Positions 61,209 to 64,000 of a DNA stretch of 64,000 nucleotides are shown one piece after another (the first letter of the stretch is position 1; the number at the start of each line of letters is the position of its first letter). The stretch covers positions 125,435 to 189,434 of the forward strand of contig NZ_LMIU01000025.1 of the NCBI RefSeq assembly GCF_001428845.1, given 5' to 3'. This stretch comes from Achromobacter sp. Root83. Its GTDB lineage: Bacteria; Pseudomonadota; Gammaproteobacteria; Burkholderiales; Burkholderiaceae_B. The notes under the pieces are model-generated. The model saw only the letters and a program-made list of their open reading frames with translations. It searched no databases and had not been told where the DNA came from. The translations under genes were made by a program, and so were the position numbers.

Positions 61209-61284
61209 AAAACGCGACCTTTATTTCTGCTACTCAATCCCTGAGCAGCAAGAGTTCGTTTTTCTGACTGAAATCCGCCTCTTC
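61209..61284 (+). repeat. Dispersed repeat copy B, containing both blocks
   Basis: 61209-61249 matches 54219-54259 (36 of 41), and 61236-61284 matches 40327-40380 in its two blocks. It lies in the 271-bp gap between the HExxH gene and a GNAT gene. A nearby perfect 6-bp hairpin GCGAAC-TTCTA-GTTCGC precedes it at about 61155. No gene is seen in the gap. Confidence 0.55.
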
Positions 61285-61399
61285 GCAAAGTGCACTATCC
61301 ATGGCCAAAGCCCTCCGATCGTCACCTTGCTTTCTGCTTATATATCGCCACACCCCAGAACTTCAGCTCGCACGATGCGAGGCGATTGCCGGCAAGGGA

Positions 61400-61838
61400 T
61401 CAACGCGCCAGAACCTTCTTCATCGACGGGGCGGGATGCAGCAGATAGTTCTCTCGCTCATAGAACGGAACGGCGTCCGGCCGCGCGTCAAGAAATACGG
61501 ACGTCATGCCACGGGCGCGCGCATCGGTTTCGGCATATTCCATCAAGGCCCGGCCGGCACCGCTTCCACGCACCGCCGCGTCCACCACCAGGTCATCGAC
61601 ATGCAGGTGTGCCCCGCGCGCCAAGGTGTGGACGGGCCTCATGCCTACCACCCCGATGATCTTTCCGTCTCGGAAGGCGGCAACCAGCTCGTAGCCCGAA
61701 TGCGATTGCAGGCGCGCCCGCTTCAGAAACTCTGCCTCGTCCAGCGATCGGAGTTGAGAGATAACCGGGTACGCGTGCCCCCATTCAGCCGGAGATAGCC
61801 GCCTGATTTCCAACCTGCTGTCCCGTTGTTCGATCATG
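61400..61838 (-). CDS. GNAT-family N-acetyltransferase
   Basis: A 145-aa acetyltransferase. Motif A is HVDDLVVDAAVRGSGAGRAL, followed by SVFLDARPDAVPFYERENYL. The ATG at 61838 has GAGGG upstream. It lies 9 bp after the diguanylate cyclase gene, so the two may be co-transcribed. The substrate is unknown. Confidence 0.88.
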
Positions 61839-61847
61839 GTCCCGCCC

Positions 61848-62795
61848 TCAGGCATCCAACTGCACATGTTCAACGCGGTCCCGCCCGTTGTTCTTGGCCG
61901 CATACAGCTGCTGGTCCACGGCCTTGATGAAACCCGCACGGTCCGCCGGCCCATCCGGCACCGCCGTGCCCGCGCCGATGCTGACGGTGACGCGCCTGCC
62001 ATGCGGTGACAGCGCGTGCACGATGGACTTCTTCTGAAGCAATCGCTGGCAGCGTTCAGCGACTTTCCGCGCCACTGCGGCATCGGCTTCGGGCAGCAGA
62101 ACGACAAACTCTTCACCCCCGAAGCGCGCAACCAGATCGCGAGGGCCATCCAGAGCCAAACTCAGCGTCTGGGCGATATCCACCAAGCATTTGTCGCCCT
62201 GAGTGTGCCCATACAAGTCGTTGTACTGCTTGAAAAAATCGACGTCGAGCAACAATATGGACAGCGGTTTGCCTTCGCTGCGCGCGCGCTCCCACTCCAA
62301 TTCGAAACTGCTATCAAAGCGGCGCCGGTTGGCAATATTCGTCAAGCCATCCTTGAAGGACAGCACCTCCAATTCTTTCTGCAGGCTCAGCAGCTTTTCC
62401 TCGGTCTTCTTGCGTTCGGTGATGTCGAACATGAAGCCGATCAGCGCTTCGACTTCGCCGCTGTCGTTGCGCATGACGTGGACGACGTCGCGAATCCATA
62501 CATAGCCGTTGTCCTTGGTCAGCGCCCGGTAGTCGGCCTCGTGATCGACCCCGGCCTGGGATTGGGCGACGCAGAAATTCACCACATACTCGCGATCTTC
62601 TGGATGCATGCGCATGGCCCAGTCCTCCACGCTCACCCAGCTTTCCGCGCTCCAGCCCAGCAACGCCTCAATCTGGGGGCCGATATAGGCGAACTTCATC
62701 GTGGCCCAATCGATCTTCCAAGGAATCGCCTTGGTCGACTCCAGCAAGGTTCTGTACACCGCGTTGTCATCAAGAAGCGTGCTTTCTTCGGACAT
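61848..62795 (-). CDS. PAS-GGDEF diguanylate cyclase
   Basis: Makes cyclic di-GMP. The 315-aa protein has a PAS_3-type domain (about 20-140: WSAESWVSVEDWAMRMHPED, ALIGFMFDITERKK), a short coiled linker, and a GGDEF domain (about 150-310) with FKDGLTNIANRRRFD, LLLDVDFFKQYNDLYGH and the active GGEEF in ARFGGEEFVVLLP. There is no membrane segment and no EAL domain. The RxxD inhibitory site is not clear just before GGEEF (GPRDLVARFGGEEF contains RDLVARFG). The chosen ATG at 62795 has AGGGTGGG upstream and excludes an Arg/Pro-rich leader. Confidence 0.92.
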   Translation of the reverse strand: MSEESTLLDDNAVYRTLLESTKAIPWKIDWATMKFAYIGPQIEALLGWSAESWVSVEDWAMRMHPEDREYVVNFCVAQSQAGVDHEADYRALTKDNGYVWIRDVVHVMRNDSGEVEALIGFMFDITERKKTEEKLLSLQKELEVLSFKDGLTNIANRRRFDSSFELEWERARSEGKPLSILLLDVDFFKQYNDLYGHTQGDKCLVDIAQTLSLALDGPRDLVARFGGEEFVVLLPEADAAVARKVAERCQRLLQKKSIVHALSPHGRRVTVSIGAGTAVPDGPADRAGFIKAVDQQLYAAKNNGRDRVEHVQLDA

Positions 62796-62943
62796 ACCCA
62801 ACCCACCCTGGATCCAAATGGAGCGGCCACTGTAGCCTGAACCTGGCGGCTGCGGAGATTTAATGAATGGCGGTTTCTGGCCGGGAGCGGAACCGCGGGC
62901 ATCCGCGTGCGACCCATGGCTGGCACGCCATTTATTTAACGGT

Positions 62944-63495
62944 TCAGCGCGCCGCGGGTGGGAGGACATAGTTGGGATTCAAGCATGCTGGCAGCCCCAC
63001 CGGATGATGCCCGGACTTAACCATCTCCAGATACGTCGGGAAAACGGACCGATTCCAGTTCAGAAGGGCTTCTTGCACTTCCGCCGTCAAGGCCTCATCT
63101 ACCAGCGCCGTGCTCAGCGCAGCATCATCCAATGACCGTAGCGCCATGACCTGCGACTTGTCCACTCTCAAGGCAACTTCGTCCAACGGACCATCGCACG
63201 CTACCAGGCCTCGGTGGTAAAGAACTTGGAAGCTTCCCTCCACCTGAAAGCGAAAGTCGGGGGGAAGTGAAGAGTTTTCATATAGGCCAACCATGAGCAT
63301 CGCGCCGGTAGCCAGCCTGTCCGCCAAATGCCAAACATAGGGGTCTCGATACGCGAGGGCCGATTGCACGTCAGGCGACGCAGCGAGGAGAGGTGCACTG
63401 TTGATCATGAAGCCCGCAACGAGGACGGAGCGAAGCACGCTCAGGGCAGATGCGATGTAACGTGGAGAAGCGTAGCTTGCGGACATAAAGGGCAT
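62944..63495 (-). CDS. Small exported protein of unknown function
   Basis: A 183-aa protein with an N-terminal hydrophobic segment (ALSVLRSVLVAGFMINSAPLLAA) that should act as a signal peptide. The mature part is helical, with two cysteines (GLVACDGPLDEV and LPACLNPNYV) that could form a disulfide. It has no motif I recognise. ATGs at 63495 and 63486 are both possible starts; the TTG at 63501 is less likely. The 148-bp gap before the cyclase gene contains a GGCCGGGAGCGG stretch but no gene. Confidence 0.6.
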   Translation of the reverse strand: MPFMSASYASPRYIASALSVLRSVLVAGFMINSAPLLAASPDVQSALAYRDPYVWHLADRLATGAMLMVGLYENSSLPPDFRFQVEGSFQVLYHRGLVACDGPLDEVALRVDKSQVMALRSLDDAALSTALVDEALTAEVQEALLNWNRSVFPTYLEMVKSGHHPVGLPACLNPNYVLPPAAR

Positions 63496-63677
63496 TTTCA
63501 ATGATAGGCATCAGTTACAGCTTACCGGGCGAGATCGCAGTCTGACATTATTTTCCTGGAAGGAATGCAACGCCTCACTCCCCCGAGGTTCAACTTGCCC
63601 CGGCGCGTCGCTCCCTTCTCGCTCCCCCCTGTGATGGTCCATCCGTTTCACAAATCCGCCACCGCCGTCGCCGATGC

Positions 63678-64000
63678 CTAAACGTTATCAAGCCTCAGCC
63701 GCGTCCCCAAACAATCGACGAACGCGCGCACCTTGGCCGGCGGGAGCCGGTTCTCCTGCCATAGCGCGTGGATGGGCACCGGTTCAGGCTCGAAATCCTC
63801 AAGTATGGTTTCCACCTGCCCCGTATCCAGAAGATGCCTGATCTGCCACATCGGCGAGTAGCCGATACCGAGTCCGGCGCTGACGGCTGAATAGATCGCC
63901 GCCATCGTATTGCTGCGGAACGGCCCCCGTACCCCGACAGTGCGCCGCTTTCCGGCAATCTGGAACGCCCACTGACCCGGACGCTGATCGACGATCCTGA
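63678..64000 (-). CDS. LysR-family regulator, C-terminal part (cut by window edge)
   Basis: The last about 107 codons of a LysR effector domain. GPFRSNTMAAIYSAVSAGLG, then IGYSPMWQIRHLL, VETILEDFEPEPVPIHALW and VRAFVDCLGTRLR are typical of the C-terminal half. The DNA-binding domain lies beyond position 64000. It cannot be assigned further. The 182-bp gap before 63678 shows no gene. Confidence 0.88.
   Translation of the reverse strand, partial: RIVDQRPGQWAFQIAGKRRTVGVRGPFRSNTMAAIYSAVSAGLGIGYSPMWQIRHLLDTGQVETILEDFEPEPVPIHALWQENRLPPAKVRAFVDCLGTRLRLDNV

Noticed and set aside
1..64000. tRNA, rRNA, CRISPR arrays, intact insertion sequences
   Set aside because: Looked for by eye; none with convincing structure, repeats or transposase was found. 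A covariance-model scan was not possible.

Overview
The window is GC-rich and gene-dense. Its gene types (Bug/TctC tricarboxylate receptor, cyanate ABC transporter with cyanase, OMPLA, ALDH7, FHA-like two-partner secretion) suggest an Alcaligenaceae-type betaproteobacterium such as Achromobacter or Bordetella. This assignment is inferred from gene content and codon style only, not from a search.

Layout. 0-4 kb: an amino-acid ABC ATPase divergent from an ALDH7 dehydrogenase (AmaB type), then outer-membrane phospholipase A (pldA). The end of pldA runs into a 23-bp tandem repeat, followed by a large perfect inverted repeat in a gene-free gap. 4.6-10 kb: a soluble PAS histidine kinase and LuxR-type regulator, then a cyanate uptake and breakdown operon (cynA-B-D-S). 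10-11 kb: pyridoxal kinase. 10.9-36.1 kb: one long minus-strand locus. Read in its own direction it contains an STN-domain receptor-like protein, an ECF sigma factor, a FecR-type anti-sigma, a 4231-aa FHA-like TpsA exoprotein, its TpsB transporter, an ExbB with an unusual periplasmic DUF2341/LamG head, ExbD, TonB, a porin, a coiled-coil protein, a YbjN protein, a PpiC isomerase, and a Xre/RES toxin-antitoxin pair at the tail. This closely parallels the P. aeruginosa VreA-VreI-VreR (PUMA3) and PdtA/PdtB/ExbB2-D2 region, and a Pho-box-like promoter sits upstream of the first gene. 36.3-40.2 kb: a small secreted protein, two cupin proteins (one a Xre-cupin regulator), a class II aldolase, a GST and a Bug receptor.

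40.3-53.6 kb is an accessory island with visibly lower GC and different codon use. It holds a lone DUF1778 antitoxin-like gene and a three-gene operon with the composition of AVAST type 1: an MBL-fold hydrolase, a 1942-aa trypsin-like protease/STAND NTPase, and a small protein. A broken tyrosine recombinase follows, then a 1098-aa protein with a PD-(D/E)XK-like nuclease head and a helical-repeat body that I cannot assign to a named system. This last gene is the best candidate for an undescribed defence protein.

53.6-64 kb: a GNAT acetyltransferase; a minus-strand cluster of cupin, flavin amine oxidase, zinc alcohol dehydrogenase and AraC regulator; a LysR regulator whose stop overlaps the start of an unassigned 549-aa HExxH protein; another GNAT; a PAS-GGDEF diguanylate cyclase; a small secreted protein; and the C-terminal part of a LysR regulator cut by the window edge. 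Related short repeats at 40.33, 54.22 and 61.21 kb lie near the island edges. No rRNA, tRNA, CRISPR array or intact insertion sequence was recognised.
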